A stretch of DNA of 34,615 nt from CAYLPU01 sp964385635 (GCA_964385635.1 CAYLPU010000050.1:1-34615); one strand, 5' to 3'. Positions 22,113 to 31,157 are shown, counted from the stretch's first letter. Numbers and translations: made by a program. Notes: generated from the letters alone by a model not told the origin.

Positions 22113-23504
22113 ATGAAACGTGTTATGCTTTACGTGGTTTTGGGTGGTATTGTCGTCGCAGTGGTGGTCGGCGTGGTTGTCTGGCGGCGGTCGCCGTCTA
22201 CACGACAGCCAGAGCAGGAGCTCCGCTCCACTGTGGTCGAACGAGGTACGATGCTCGTGGCCGTTTCGGCCAGTGGCAGCGTCGAACCACAGGCCCGCGT
22301 GAGCCTGGCTTTCGAGATGGTCGGTCGGATTGCCGAGGTGGCGGTAGAAGTTGCGGACATGGTCGAGGCCGGCGATGTGCTGGTGTGTCTGGATACCACT
22401 GACCTGGACTTCGCCGTGCAACAGTCGGAGATCAACCTGAGCGCGGCTCGACTGCGACTGGAACAGATCCAGGAGCCACCCAACGAGGCGGACATTGAGG
22501 TGGCCCGTGCTGCCGCCAGCGACGCGGCGGCGGCCTACGGGGTGTCCAAGATGAACCTGACGGTGACGGAACACGGTGTCTCGGTGGGCGACGAGGTGCG
22601 GGCAGCGCGCTTGGCCCGCGACGAGACCTTTCGCACCTATCAAGACATGCAGGCCAAGGCGGATAGACATCACCGGTTCGTGGATGATGACATAGTCGCA
22701 ATGATCCACGACGTCTACCTCGACGCGCTAGGCCGGTACAACCGGGCGGTCGAGAACGCCGAATTGCAACTGACCAATGCCCGGAACGAGGTGACCCACG
22801 CCTACCACGCGCTCCAGCAGGCCCAGGACAATCTTGACAAATTGTTGGAAGGGGCCAGCGAGATGGACATCGAGGCCGCCCAACTGGACGTGGATGCGGC
22901 AGAGTTGAGCCTGGAGAGAGCACGCAGCGACCTGGAGAAGGTCACCCTGCGTGCTCCCTTCGACGGCGTCGTCGCGGCGGTCGATGTGGTGGCTGGTGAG
23001 ATGGCCTCGACCGGGCTGCCAGCCATCACCTTGCTCGATACCTCCGAGTTCCACATCACCGTCAGCGTGGACGAGATGGACGTGGGGCGATTGGCCGAGG
23101 GACAGACGGCCCAGGTGACGCTCGACGCGCTCTCGGATATCGTCATCACCGGCACCATCGAGTATATCGCGCCAGCCGCCACGCTTGAGGGGGGCGTTGT
23201 CTACTACGACGTCATCATCGGGCTGGCGCCTACCGACGGACCCATCTGCGTTGATATGACGGCCAACGCGACTATCATCGTTGAGGAACTCGCCGACGTA
23301 TTGATGATCTCCACCTGGGTGGTGCGTGTGGACCGCAGCGCAGGTCAGACCTACGTGGACCGGCAGGTGGGGGAGCACATCGAGCGCGTGGACGTGGAGT
23401 TGGGGGTCCGTCACGAGGGAGTCGTCCATGTGCTCAGCGGCCTTTCTGAAGGAGACGTGGTCGTCTGGGTCGAGTCCGCGTCTTTCGACTTCGGGCACCA
23501 GTAA
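22113..23504 (+). CDS. Periplasmic adaptor (HlyD/MacA-type membrane fusion protein)
   Basis: A 463-aa protein anchored by one TM (about 5-26). It has the first lipoyl half (VSASGSVEPQARVSLAFEMVG), a long alpha-helical coiled-coil hairpin (about 100-270), the second lipoyl half (LRAPFDGVVAAVDVVAGE) and beta-barrel/proximal domains. This is the adaptor of MacAB-like tripartite or Gram-positive-style ABC exporters. GAGGG precedes ATG 22113. The following ATPase and FtsX-like permease complete the exporter. No outer-membrane TolC partner is in the window. Cargo unknown: lipids, peptides or drugs are typical for the family. Confidence 0.9.
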   Translation: MKRVMLYVVLGGIVVAVVVGVVVWRRSPSTRQPEQELRSTVVERGTMLVAVSASGSVEPQARVSLAFEMVGRIAEVAVEVADMVEAGDVLVCLDTTDLDFAVQQSEINLSAARLRLEQIQEPPNEADIEVARAAASDAAAAYGVSKMNLTVTEHGVSVGDEVRAARLARDETFRTYQDMQAKADRHHRFVDDDIVAMIHDVYLDALGRYNRAVENAELQLTNARNEVTHAYHALQQAQDNLDKLLEGASEMDIEAAQLDVDAAELSLERARSDLEKVTLRAPFDGVVAAVDVVAGEMASTGLPAITLLDTSEFHITVSVDEMDVGRLAEGQTAQVTLDALSDIVITGTIEYIAPAATLEGGVVYYDVIIGLAPTDGPICVDMTANATIIVEELADVLMISTWVVRVDRSAGQTYVDRQVGEHIERVDVELGVRHEGVVHVLSGLSEGDVVVWVESASFDFGHQ

Positions 23505-23520
23505 GGGCAGGGAGGCGCAA

Positions 23521-24276
23521 GTGACATCGCCGGTCATTGAACTGCGGGACATCGCCAAAGTGTACCAGATGGGCGAGGTGGAGGTGCACGCTTTGCGGGG
23601 GAGCTCGCTGGAGGTGGAGACGGGGGAGATGGTGGCTATCATGGGCCCGTCTGGCTCCGGCAAGTCCACGATCATGAACATCATTGGCTGTCTCGACCAA
23701 CCTACGTCGGGCACATACCTGCTGGAGGGAGGGGATGTCAGCCGTCTCAACGACGACCAACTGGCGGAGATCCGCAACCGCAAGATCGGTTTTGTGTTCC
23801 AGACCTTCAACCTGCTGGCGCGTACGAGCGCTTTCGAAAACGTGATGCTGCCGCTGGTCTACGCGGGGGTGGGGCGGGCCGGGCGACGGGAGCGAGCACG
23901 GTGGGCGCTGGAGGTGGTGGGGCTGATGGGCCGTATGGAGCACACGCCCACTGAACTTTCTGGGGGCCAGCAGCAGCGGGTGGCGATTGCGCGGGCGTTG
24001 GTGAACAAGCCGGCCATCATTCTGGCGGATGAGCCGACGGGGAATCTGGACAGCGAGTCGGGGGTGGAGGTGATGGCGGTGTTGCAGAGGTTGAACCGGG
24101 AGCGTGGGATCACGGTGGTGGTGGTGACACACGATCTGACGATTGCGCGACACACTGGTCGGGTCGTGCATCTGCACGACGGGCGCATCACCCACGACGA
24201 GACAGTGGCAGAGCCCCTGGTGGCTGCTGCGGGGGGCACGGTCGGAGACCGGCTCCAGCGAGGGAGGGGGGCGTGA
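23521..24276 (+). CDS. ABC transporter ATP-binding protein (MacB/LolD family)
   Basis: A 251-aa ATPase with Walker A GPSGSGKS (42-49), GFVFQTFNLL Q-loop, signature LSGGQ (146-150), Walker B IILADEP and switch VTHD. The FVFQTFNLL and ADEPTGNLDS segments are hallmarks of the MacB/LolD subfamily. GTG 23521 with GGGAGG upstream is the start; the same frame extends further up but only in the shadow of the adaptor gene. Its TGA overlaps the GTG of the permease (GTGA, 4 nt), so synthesis is coupled. Powers the adaptor-permease complex. Confidence 0.92.
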   Translation: MTSPVIELRDIAKVYQMGEVEVHALRGSSLEVETGEMVAIMGPSGSGKSTIMNIIGCLDQPTSGTYLLEGGDVSRLNDDQLAEIRNRKIGFVFQTFNLLARTSAFENVMLPLVYAGVGRAGRRERARWALEVVGLMGRMEHTPTELSGGQQQRVAIARALVNKPAIILADEPTGNLDSESGVEVMAVLQRLNRERGITVVVVTHDLTIARHTGRVVHLHDGRITHDETVAEPLVAAAGGTVGDRLQRGRGA

Positions 24277-25523
24277 GCATTCTGGAGAGTGTTCGTCTGG
24301 CTTTCCGCGCCCTGGTGGCCAACAAGTTGCGGGCTGCCTTGACGATGCTGGGCATCATTATCGGCGTCGGCGCGGTCATCACGCTGATGTCGGCGGGTGA
24401 GGGGGTCTCACTTTACATCGAGGAACAATTTCAAGGTATGGGCTCCAATCTGCTCTTCGTCATGCCCGGCTCGATGGAGGAGGCAACTGCGGGACCGCCT
24501 GGCATGAGGGCTGGCGGAACCGAGTTGACCAACGGGGACGTGGAGGCGCTGCGCGATCCCCTCCGTGCTCCTGACGTGGCGACTATCTCCCCGCAGATGT
24601 TTCGCTCGACCACGGTCGCCACCGGAAAGCGAGACACGGTCGCCCAGGTGATGGGCGTCACGCCCGACTTCGCGGGGGTGCGCAACTGGTTCCCGGAAGT
24701 GGGGGAGTTCATTGTCCAGGAGGACCTGAACAGCCGGGCGCGGGTCGCCATCCTGGGCCGGACCGTCGTCGAAGATCTCTTCCCGGACAACCCGTACCCG
24801 CTGGAGCAAACGGTGAAGATCAACGGGATTCCCTTCCGCGTCATCGGCGTGCTGGAGGAGAAAGGGGGCTCGCAGATGGGTGACGAGGACAGCAGCGTCC
24901 TGATCCCCCTGACGACGGCGCAGACCCGCCTCTTTCCGTCTCGCAGTCGTTCGGGTGAGTACCGTGTCTCCGTCATCCTGGTCAAGGCGGTTAGCGAGGA
25001 CCGTATGGAGGCGGCTTCTGAGCAGGTCGCGGCCATCCTGCGCGAGCAGCACGACATTGATTTCAGCGATGAGGATGACTTCTCTGTCATCAGCCAGTCG
25101 GACATCCTCGACGTCTTCGGCCAGATCACCGGCGTATTGACGGTCTTCCTGGGCGCGATCGCGGGTATCAGCCTGTTGGTGGGCGGTATCGGGATTATGA
25201 ACATCATGCTGGTCTCGGTGACGGAGCGCACGCGGGAGATCGGGTTGCGTAAGGCGGTGGGGGCGCGACGACGGGACATTCTGTGGCAGTTCTTAATGGA
25301 GGCGGTGACACTCTCGCTGGTCGGAGGCGTTGTGGGTATTGGTTTAGGATCGCTGGGGGCGGAGATTGTGTCTGCGCTGATCGAGGATTTTCGCGCTGTT
25401 GTCACGTCTCAGGCGGTGCTGCTGGCGACGACCTTCTCGGTGGCCGTGGGGCTCTTCTTCGGCATCTACCCGGCCCGGCGGGCGGCGCTTCTGAGCCCCA
25501 TTGACGCGCTGCGGTATGAGTGA
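24273..25523 (+). CDS. ABC transporter permease (MacB/FtsX family)
   Basis: A 416-aa membrane protein: N-terminal TM with the family signature NKLRAALTMLGIIIGVGAVITLMS, a large extracytoplasmic MacB_PCD domain (about 45-270), then three C-terminal TM helices of the FtsX domain with GGIGIMNIMLVSVTERTREIG. It starts with GTG overlapping the ATPase stop. It ends with the usual PARRAALLSPIDALRYE motif. Together with the two preceding genes it forms a mechanotransmission-type exporter. Confidence 0.93.
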   Translation: MSILESVRLAFRALVANKLRAALTMLGIIIGVGAVITLMSAGEGVSLYIEEQFQGMGSNLLFVMPGSMEEATAGPPGMRAGGTELTNGDVEALRDPLRAPDVATISPQMFRSTTVATGKRDTVAQVMGVTPDFAGVRNWFPEVGEFIVQEDLNSRARVAILGRTVVEDLFPDNPYPLEQTVKINGIPFRVIGVLEEKGGSQMGDEDSSVLIPLTTAQTRLFPSRSRSGEYRVSVILVKAVSEDRMEAASEQVAAILREQHDIDFSDEDDFSVISQSDILDVFGQITGVLTVFLGAIAGISLLVGGIGIMNIMLVSVTERTREIGLRKAVGARRRDILWQFLMEAVTLSLVGGVVGIGLGSLGAEIVSALIEDFRAVVTSQAVLLATTFSVAVGLFFGIYPARRAALLSPIDALRYE

Positions 25524-25541
25524 CTGGGTGTTGGATACTGG

Positions 25542-26804
25542 ATGATGTTCTACGACAGGGCGAAGATCTACGTCAAGGCGGGCGGTGGGGGGGACGGGTG
25601 CGTCGCTTTCCGGCGCGAGAAGTACGTTCCTTATGGCGGGCCGGCGGGTGGCGACGGTGGCAGGGGCGGGGACGTCCTGCTTCACGTGGACTCCCACCTC
25701 AACACGCTTTATCGCTTCAGCAAAAAGCGCCACTTCAAGGCGCAGCGCGGCGAACATGGACGGGGCAAGAATCAGCACGGCGCGGCTGGCGCGGACTACC
25801 GTGTCCCGGTGCCGCCCGGCACCGTCGTGTACGATGCTGACACCGGTGAGTTGCTGGGCGACCTGACCGAACCAGACCAGGAGTTGGTCGTGGCGCGAGG
25901 TGGGCGCGGTGGGCGGGGGAATGCTCACTTTGTCTCTTCCACCAACCAGGCTCCTCGCATCGCCGAGCATGGCGAGCCCGGCCCGAAGCGCTGGCTGCGG
26001 TTGGAGTTGAAACTACTGGCCGACGTGGGCGTGGTAGGGGCGCCCAACGCGGGCAAGTCCACGCTGCTGGCGGCTATGACCGCTGCGCGTCCGAAAATCG
26101 CCCCCTATCCTTTCACAACCCTCCAGCCCAACCTGGGCGTGGTCGTGCTCGATGACCAGACCGAGTTTGTCCTGGCCGACATCCCTGGCCTGATTGAGGG
26201 GGCGTCGGAAGGGAAGGGGCTGGGACACGAGTTTCTACGTCACGTCGAGCGTACCCGCGTGTTGATTCATCTCCTCGATGGTCTCTCCGCCGACCCATTG
26301 GCTGATTTCGCTGCCATCAGTCGCGAACTGGCGGCGTTCGGCCACGGCCTGGCGCAGAAACCACAACTGGTGGCTCTCAACAAGATGGATATGCCCGAGG
26401 TACAGGCACGCTGGCCGGGGGTACAGGCAGCACTTGAAGCGCAGGGGTACCCAGTTATGGCGATCTCTGCGCTGACAAGGGAGGGCACGCGGGACTTGCT
26501 CTACCGCGCAGCGCAGGTGTTGGCCGAACTGCCGGAGGAAGTGCCGGCTCGGGAGTTGCCCGTCTTGCGGCCTGAAGAGGACGAGGAACCATTCACCATC
26601 GAATGGGAGGACGATGGGTGGCGGGTGCGTGGTGTGCGCGTGGAGCGACTCGCGGCGATGACGGTGTGGAATCTGGACGAGGCGGTGCATCGTTTCCAGC
26701 GGGTGCTCGACAGGATGGGGGTCTCGGAGGCACTGGAGGAAGCCGGCGTGCGGCCGGGGGATGTGGTCCGTATCGGCGAGGTGGAACTGGTGTGGGAGGA
26801 ATAA
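25542..26804 (+). CDS. obgE: Obg GTPase (CgtA)
   Basis: A 420-aa ribosome-associated GTPase with roles in 50S maturation and stress control. Obg domain (about 1-158) begins FYDRAKIYVKAGGGGDGCVAFRREKY with its Gly-rich loops. The G domain carries G1 GAPNAGKS (166-173), G3 DIPGLIEGA and G4 NKMD. An OCT (DUF1967) domain closes the chain (about 345-415). ATG 25542 or 25545 may start; no strong ribosome site is seen because the spacer resembles the local TTGGATACTGG repeat. It follows the exporter permease by 18 nt and overlaps nadD by 13 nt, a common Obg-NadD pairing. Confidence 0.96.
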   Translation: MMFYDRAKIYVKAGGGGDGCVAFRREKYVPYGGPAGGDGGRGGDVLLHVDSHLNTLYRFSKKRHFKAQRGEHGRGKNQHGAAGADYRVPVPPGTVVYDADTGELLGDLTEPDQELVVARGGRGGRGNAHFVSSTNQAPRIAEHGEPGPKRWLRLELKLLADVGVVGAPNAGKSTLLAAMTAARPKIAPYPFTTLQPNLGVVVLDDQTEFVLADIPGLIEGASEGKGLGHEFLRHVERTRVLIHLLDGLSADPLADFAAISRELAAFGHGLAQKPQLVALNKMDMPEVQARWPGVQAALEAQGYPVMAISALTREGTRDLLYRAAQVLAELPEEVPARELPVLRPEEDEEPFTIEWEDDGWRVRGVRVERLAAMTVWNLDEAVHRFQRVLDRMGVSEALEEAGVRPGDVVRIGEVELVWEE

Positions 26805-27424
26805 CGGCTGATGGTTCCCTGCGCCTAGGTGTCATGGGTGGTACCTTTGACCCCCCGCACTACGGGCATCTGGTCCTGGCCGAGAACGGCCGTGTGCAAC
26901 TTCGGCTCGACCGGGTGCTCTTTGTCCCGGCCGGGCAGCCGCCCCACAAGCCCGACCGGCTGGTCACGCTGGCTCACCACCGCGTGGCGATGGTGGAGGC
27001 GGCCATTGCTGGTAATCCCGCCTTCGCTCTTTCCCATGTGGATCTGGACCGGTCTGGCCCGCACTACACGGTCGAGATGCTGGCTCTGTTAGGGCGGGAA
27101 TATGCCGGCGCGGAACTGTATTTCCTGATGGGCGGGGATAGTCTGGCCGAGTTCTTTACCTGGCGTGACCCAGCGGGTGTCGTGCGGCAGGCCCGCCTGG
27201 CGGTGATGCAGCGGTCTGGCTGCGAACTTGACCTGGCGGCGTTGGAGCAGGCCGTACCGGGCTTGTGCGAGCGGGTCGATTGGCTAGATGCACCGTGTAT
27301 GGACATTGCTGCCTCCGATCTGCGGCGGCGTGTGCGCGTTGGATTGCCGCTGCGCTACCTGGTTCCGCTGCTGGTCGAGGACTACATCCGCAGGCACCAT
27401 CTCTACGAAGTGTTGCCTGGGTGA
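26792..27424 (+). CDS. nadD: Nicotinate-nucleotide adenylyltransferase
   Basis: A 210-aa enzyme that adenylates nicotinate mononucleotide in NAD synthesis. The HxGH nucleotidyltransferase motif appears as GGTFDPPHYGHLVLAE. FLMGGDSLAEFFTWRDP and the C-terminal SASD-like motif DIAASDLRRRV are diagnostic. The first beta strand (LRLGV) lies upstream of ATG 26834, so that ATG would truncate the fold. GTG 26792, inside the end of obgE and preceded by GAGG, is the only earlier start that makes sense. It adds a short extension and implies translational coupling. Confidence 0.92.
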   Translation: MGGITADGSLRLGVMGGTFDPPHYGHLVLAENGRVQLRLDRVLFVPAGQPPHKPDRLVTLAHHRVAMVEAAIAGNPAFALSHVDLDRSGPHYTVEMLALLGREYAGAELYFLMGGDSLAEFFTWRDPAGVVRQARLAVMQRSGCELDLAALEQAVPGLCERVDWLDAPCMDIAASDLRRRVRVGLPLRYLVPLLVEDYIRRHHLYEVLPG

Positions 27425-27441
27425 TGTGGGTGTGCTATAAT
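27413..27441 (+). promoter_or_regulatory. Promoter inside the end of nadD for the dual binding-protein gene
   Basis: TTGCCT (27413-27418) and consensus TATAAT (27436-27441), 17-bp spacing. Confidence 0.5.
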
Positions 27442-27480
27442 CTTTGGCGGACGGATGTGAAAACACAGTCGCTGAGTGGA

Positions 27481-29241
27481 ATGAACTGGGATAACCAACA
27501 TCTCCGGACGTGCGTTGGTCGGTTACGTGTCTGTCATGCTCGCCGTTTTTCTCTCTGGCTGCTGCTGATCGCCCTGCTGCTGACCGCCTGCACCAACGGG
27601 GAGACGACAGAGGGCGTCTGGTCACCTCTCCCCAGTGCAACGCCCCCGCTGCCTACGCCGACCCCCCTGCCGGACAATGCGACGACCGGGCCCCGCATCC
27701 GCGCCCGGGGTTTCCTGCTCGTCGGCGTGCTTTACGATCTCCAGCCCTTTGGCTACGTCACTGACGAGGGGGAGGTGGCCGGTTTTGGTGTGGACCTGGG
27801 GCGAGAATTGGCTCGCCGCTGGCTGGGGGATGCCCAGGCGGTGCGGTTCCGCCAGGTGCGCTCCGACACCGCCGTCGAGCACCTGGAGGCGAGAGACGTG
27901 GACATCGTCATCGCGGCCCTCGCCCACACTCAGGATTGGGAGGCGGGAGTTGACTTTAGTCTGCCGTATTTCATAGACGGCCAGGCGCTGCTCGTCCGCG
28001 CTGCCGACACGGCTGCCATCAATAGCCCGATGAGCCTGGAGGGACGCACGGTGGGAGTAGTGGCGTGGGGGGAGGCCGCAGACGCGCTGCGCGCGGCGGT
28101 GCCGTTCACACTCACGCTCCAGACTTACGATCGCTTCGATGCGGCGGTGGAAGCGCTGGGCCGGGGTGATGTGGGCGCCGTGGCCGACATGCGTCACCGG
28201 CTTCTCTGGGGTAAGCGCATGCTTCCTGAGACGACCATCGTCGGGCAGTACACGGCGGTTCCGGTGGCGCTTGCTTTCCCGCAGAACGATCCCTTCTTTG
28301 CCGATCTGGTCAACCTGACCTTTCAGGAGATGGTCGGCGACGGTACCTACGCGGAACTGTATGCCCGCTGGTTCGCGCCGGAGCCGCTGCCTGCCGTCGA
28401 GCATTGGCCTGGTGAGGAGATTCCCGACCTGGCGGATGGTCCTGTCGTGATAAATGTGCCCGATACCATCGCTGCCATCCAGTCGCGGGGCCGGCTGGCC
28501 GTGGCGCTGGTGCCCGGCCGTGCCCCGTTTGCCTACGTGGACGAGACTGGTGCGCCGGCCGGCTACGAGGTTAGCCTGGTGCGGCAGATGGCCGAACGTT
28601 GGCTGGGCGATGGTACGGCGGTGGATTTCATCCCTACGGCGGCTGAGGCGGGGAAGGAGATGCTGCGCACTGGCCAGGCCGACTTGCTGGTGGGTGGGCT
28701 GATCCGCACCCGTGCTGCCGAGTTGGAGCTGGACTTCGGCCTGACGACCTACGTGGCGGGTGAGGGTTTGATGGTGCGCGCCGGAACGCTGATCACCGAC
28801 ATGGCCAGCCTGAGCGGGCAGCAGGTGGCGGTGGTCGAGGGGAGCGGGAGTCGGGAGGTGCTGCTGGCAGTGGCGCAGGAGGCGTCCGTTTCGCTGGTGG
28901 TGCTGCCACAACCGACGCTGGAGGCGGCTATCGCGTCGCTGCAGGAGGGACGGGTGGTAGCGGTAGCCGGTGAGCGGGCCGACCTGCTGGGGCCAGCCTA
29001 CGCCACGCCGGGCCTGGGCGTGCTTGCGCTGCGGCTGACCCAGGTGCCGCTGGCTCTAGGGCTTCCGCCGGGCGATTCTGCCTTCCGCGACCTGGTCAAC
29101 CTGACGCTGCTGGCGATGAAGGCGGAAGGGCAGTTCGATGCCCTCTACGCCGTCTGGTTTGACGATGCATCCCCGGCTTTGGAGGTCTGGCCTGGCGTGC
29201 CATACCGGTCTCTGCGCCTGGAGATGGCCATGCCGGAGTAG
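27481..29241 (+). CDS. Lipoprotein with two tandem SBP_bac_3 domains
   Basis: A 586-aa exported protein with an N-terminal basic stretch, hydrophobic core and lipobox LTAC (Cys37), then a Pro/Thr linker. Two homologous extracellular solute-binding domains of family 3 (polar amino acid type) follow at about 71-298 and 330-560. Each starts RGFLLVGVLYDLQPFGYV or RGRLAVALVPGRAPFAYV and ends in YARWF or YAVWF. Both halves share the D/E-GEVAGF-VDL-type strand. No permease or ATPase is adjacent. It may be a receptor for a remote importer or for signalling. ATG 27481 gives the best signal peptide; GTG 27457 is possible. Confidence 0.88.
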   Translation: MNWDNQHLRTCVGRLRVCHARRFSLWLLLIALLLTACTNGETTEGVWSPLPSATPPLPTPTPLPDNATTGPRIRARGFLLVGVLYDLQPFGYVTDEGEVAGFGVDLGRELARRWLGDAQAVRFRQVRSDTAVEHLEARDVDIVIAALAHTQDWEAGVDFSLPYFIDGQALLVRAADTAAINSPMSLEGRTVGVVAWGEAADALRAAVPFTLTLQTYDRFDAAVEALGRGDVGAVADMRHRLLWGKRMLPETTIVGQYTAVPVALAFPQNDPFFADLVNLTFQEMVGDGTYAELYARWFAPEPLPAVEHWPGEEIPDLADGPVVINVPDTIAAIQSRGRLAVALVPGRAPFAYVDETGAPAGYEVSLVRQMAERWLGDGTAVDFIPTAAEAGKEMLRTGQADLLVGGLIRTRAAELELDFGLTTYVAGEGLMVRAGTLITDMASLSGQQVAVVEGSGSREVLLAVAQEASVSLVVLPQPTLEAAIASLQEGRVVAVAGERADLLGPAYATPGLGVLALRLTQVPLALGLPPGDSAFRDLVNLTLLAMKAEGQFDALYAVWFDDASPALEVWPGVPYRSLRLEMAMPE

Positions 29242-29261
29242 GGAGGGGTGCGGCGAGCACC

Positions 29262-29289
29262 TTGACAAAGATTCAAATCTTGTTACAAT
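29262..29289 (+). promoter_or_regulatory. Promoter of the ferredoxin genes
   Basis: Consensus TTGACA (29262-29267) and TACAAT (29284-29289), 16-bp spacing. The leader of about 85 nt contains a hairpin AACCACC/GGTGGTT (29308-29314 with 29328-29334). Confidence 0.7.
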
Positions 29290-29379
29290 GGAAATTGTCT
29301 CTTGAGAAACCACCCTCACCGATGCGAGGTGGTTAGCGCGGTCGAAACACTATAACCAAACGGAGGCAAGGGAAGAGAA

Positions 29380-29646
29380 ATGGCATATGTGATCACCAGC
29401 AAGTGTGAGCGCGCCGGGCTGTGTGTGGATGTCTGCCCCACAGATTCGATCCACTTTGTGGACGATGATCCGGAATGGCCGACCTACTACATTGACCCCG
29501 AAACATGTATCGAATGCGCGGCCTGCGAGGCCGAGTGCCCCAACGAGGCAATCTTCTACGAGGATGATGTGCCTGATGAATATGCTGACGACATCCAGAA
29601 GAATGCCGACTTCTTCGAAAGCGGGCCGGGCAAGGACCTCGTGTAG
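29380..29646 (+). CDS. Seven-iron-type ferredoxin (FdxA-like)
   Basis: An 88-aa acidic electron carrier. Seven Cys are placed as in 7Fe ferredoxins: Cys9-x5-Cys15-x3-Cys19 and Cys43-x2-Cys46-x2-Cys49-x3-Cys53. By family analogy Cys9, Cys15 and Cys53 would hold a [3Fe-4S] cluster and Cys19, Cys43, Cys46 and Cys49 a [4Fe-4S] cluster. The C-terminal part (YEDDVPDEYADDIQ) matches the FdxA tail. GGAGG precedes the ATG. A second small ferredoxin follows 122 nt downstream. Redox partners are not in the window. Confidence 0.9.
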   Translation: MAYVITSKCERAGLCVDVCPTDSIHFVDDDPEWPTYYIDPETCIECAACEAECPNEAIFYEDDVPDEYADDIQKNADFFESGPGKDLV

Positions 29647-29768
29647 TCCATTTTCAACGAAGGTGGTATAGATTCTCCGCTAGTAGTTCTCCAAGGGGGA
29701 CGCCGTCACTCATCCACGATGGTGTGAGGCTTCCCTCAAAATCTTTTTAGAGAAAGGAGGTGAACCGG

Positions 29769-29957
29769 ATGGCAATGAAGATCACCGATGAGTGCATCGC
29801 TTGCGGCGCTTGCGAGGACGAGTGCCCCGTCTCGGCCATTTCTGAAGGGGATGAGTACTTCGTCATTGATCCGGACGTGTGCGTCGAGTGCGAGGGCCAC
29901 TTCGATGAACCGCAGTGCGTGTTGGTCTGCCCCGTGGATGCAGTTGTGAAGGCATAG
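29769..29957 (+). CDS. 2[4Fe-4S] ferredoxin, YfhL/Alvin type
   Basis: A 62-aa ferredoxin. First motif Cys9-x2-Cys12-x2-Cys15-x3-Cys19-Pro. The second is expanded, Cys38-x2-Cys41-x8-Cys50-x3-Cys54-Pro, with the EGHFDEP insertion typical of the YfhL/Allochromatium-type ferredoxins known for very low potentials. AAAGGAGG lies 8 nt before ATG 29769, making the start clear. It is probably read from the same promoter as the upstream 7Fe ferredoxin, unless a weak hairpin between them ends transcription. Confidence 0.93.
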   Translation: MAMKITDECIACGACEDECPVSAISEGDEYFVIDPDVCVECEGHFDEPQCVLVCPVDAVVKA

Positions 29958-29989
29958 TAAACTTTTGTGCCCAAATTCAGTAGTCTGAT

Positions 29990-30025
29990 CCGCTCCCGCG
30001 TTGGCGAGAGCGGGTCTCTGTTTTT
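29990..30025 (+). terminator. Terminator after the ferredoxins
   Basis: Stem CCGCTC/GAGCGG (29990-29995 with 30008-30013), continued by CGC/GCG across a one-base mismatch, loop GTTG, followed after 7 nt by TTTTT. Confidence 0.65.
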
Positions 30026-30069
30026 GTTGGAGATCGTATTGGTCGGCATGCGCGAAGCGTAACCGCTCT

Positions 30070-30097
30070 GCATCACGCATCACGTTTCACGCAGCAC
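30070..30097. repeat. 7-bp tandem repeat x4 (GCATCAC type)
   Basis: GCATCAC, GCATCAC, GTTTCAC, GCAGCAC lie back to back between the convergent ferredoxin and PHP genes. Confidence 0.75.
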
Positions 30098-30101
30098 GCT
30101 C

Positions 30102-31157
30102 CTATGTGACGTAGATTGGGCTGCTGAAGATCCAGCCCCGACGGCTCGACTGGTATCTGCGGTAGACCTCGACGCGATACACGCCCGGATCGGCTGTGGT
30201 GTACTTGAGGTGGCTTCCGCTGGCCCGCGCCACCACCTGTCCGTTGAGCAGCAGGCGGATGTCGGCGCTTTGGGGCGTATGTATCTCGAAGATGGTCGCT
30301 CCCGCGCGTGCCAGTTCGTCCCCCATCAGCGCGTTGTTAGCGCCACTGCGGGCGTGGAAGCGGAAGCCGGCCGTGGAGGCTGGCAGGTCGTAGCCCACCC
30401 AAGTGTGGCCAGTCCGCAGCGCGTCGTAGACCAGCGGTTTGTCATGCTCCAGGCGACCGTTGAACGGGCGCTCGGTCAGGATGTGGGTGTTGACACAGCG
30501 GAAGAGGTACGTGTAGGGAAACATCACGCGGTGGAGAGGGCCCATCGAGTAGGTGTTACCGTGCGCGTCGGCCCCGCCGATGGCAGCGACGCGCTGGCCT
30601 TGTGATAGCAGTTGATCCCACTGGCGCAGCGTGGCCCGGAATGGTCCGCGAATGGCCCGGGCCGGGAAGTAGGCGTAGTAGACCGCCGCTAGTTTGTTGC
30701 GCAGGTGTGCCTTGAACTCGGACATGTAGTTCCAGATTTCGAGCCCCGTGTACCCCGTGACGTCCCAATCGACCCAGGGGATGGGGGCCAGGTCGGGGCT
30801 GATAGGGCTGCCGTATTCGTAGGGGTGGGCCAGGTAACAGAAACCACCTCGCTGGTTCACTCCATCAATCAGCCCTTGCGGGTCCGAGGCCAGCGGGGCT
30901 AATTCGGCTTCGGCGTTGAAGGCCAGGAGGTGATTAGCCTGGGGCCGGCGGCGCACATCGTGGATCTCCTCGCCCACGAGGAGCAGTACCTTGCCGTGGT
31001 AGCCCTCACAGCCGTTCACCCACACGTTGTGGTCGGTGACGATGATAAAATCGAGCCCGGCCTCGGCCGCTGCCTGCGCGATTTCGGCGTGAAGGGCCTC
31101 CCCATCGGAGTAGGAGGTGTGTATGTGAGGATTGCCTACATATTCGTGAATGTTCAT
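30102..31157 (-). CDS. PHP-domain metal-dependent hydrolase
   Basis: A 351-aa protein of the polymerase-and-histidinol-phosphatase (PHP) superfamily. Metal ligands are visible: His11-x-His13, Asp18, Asp42-His43 in TDHN, Glu63 in GEE, His in AHPYEY and GADAHG. A C-terminal beta domain (after about 250) resembles those of PHP phosphoesterases of the CehA type. Substrate unknown, likely a phosphoester. The second Met (31157) is preferred because AGGA lies 8 nt before it; ATG 31166 is 3 codons earlier. It follows the DUF5615 gene by 21 nt and so is the last gene of the HAD-DUF433-DUF5615-PHP operon. Confidence 0.88.
   Translation of the reverse strand: MNIHEYVGNPHIHTSYSDGEALHAEIAQAAAEAGLDFIIVTDHNVWVNGCEGYHGKVLLLVGEEIHDVRRRPQANHLLAFNAEAELAPLASDPQGLIDGVNQRGGFCYLAHPYEYGSPISPDLAPIPWVDWDVTGYTGLEIWNYMSEFKAHLRNKLAAVYYAYFPARAIRGPFRATLRQWDQLLSQGQRVAAIGGADAHGNTYSMGPLHRVMFPYTYLFRCVNTHILTERPFNGRLEHDKPLVYDALRTGHTWVGYDLPASTAGFRFHARSGANNALMGDELARAGATIFEIHTPQSADIRLLLNGQVVARASGSHLKYTTADPGVYRVEVYRRYQSSRRGWIFSSPIYVT

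Noticed and set aside
22728..23810. A 360-codon minus-strand open frame
   Set aside because: Covers the ends of the adaptor and ATPase genes in antisense; GC-rich codon bias explains its openness.
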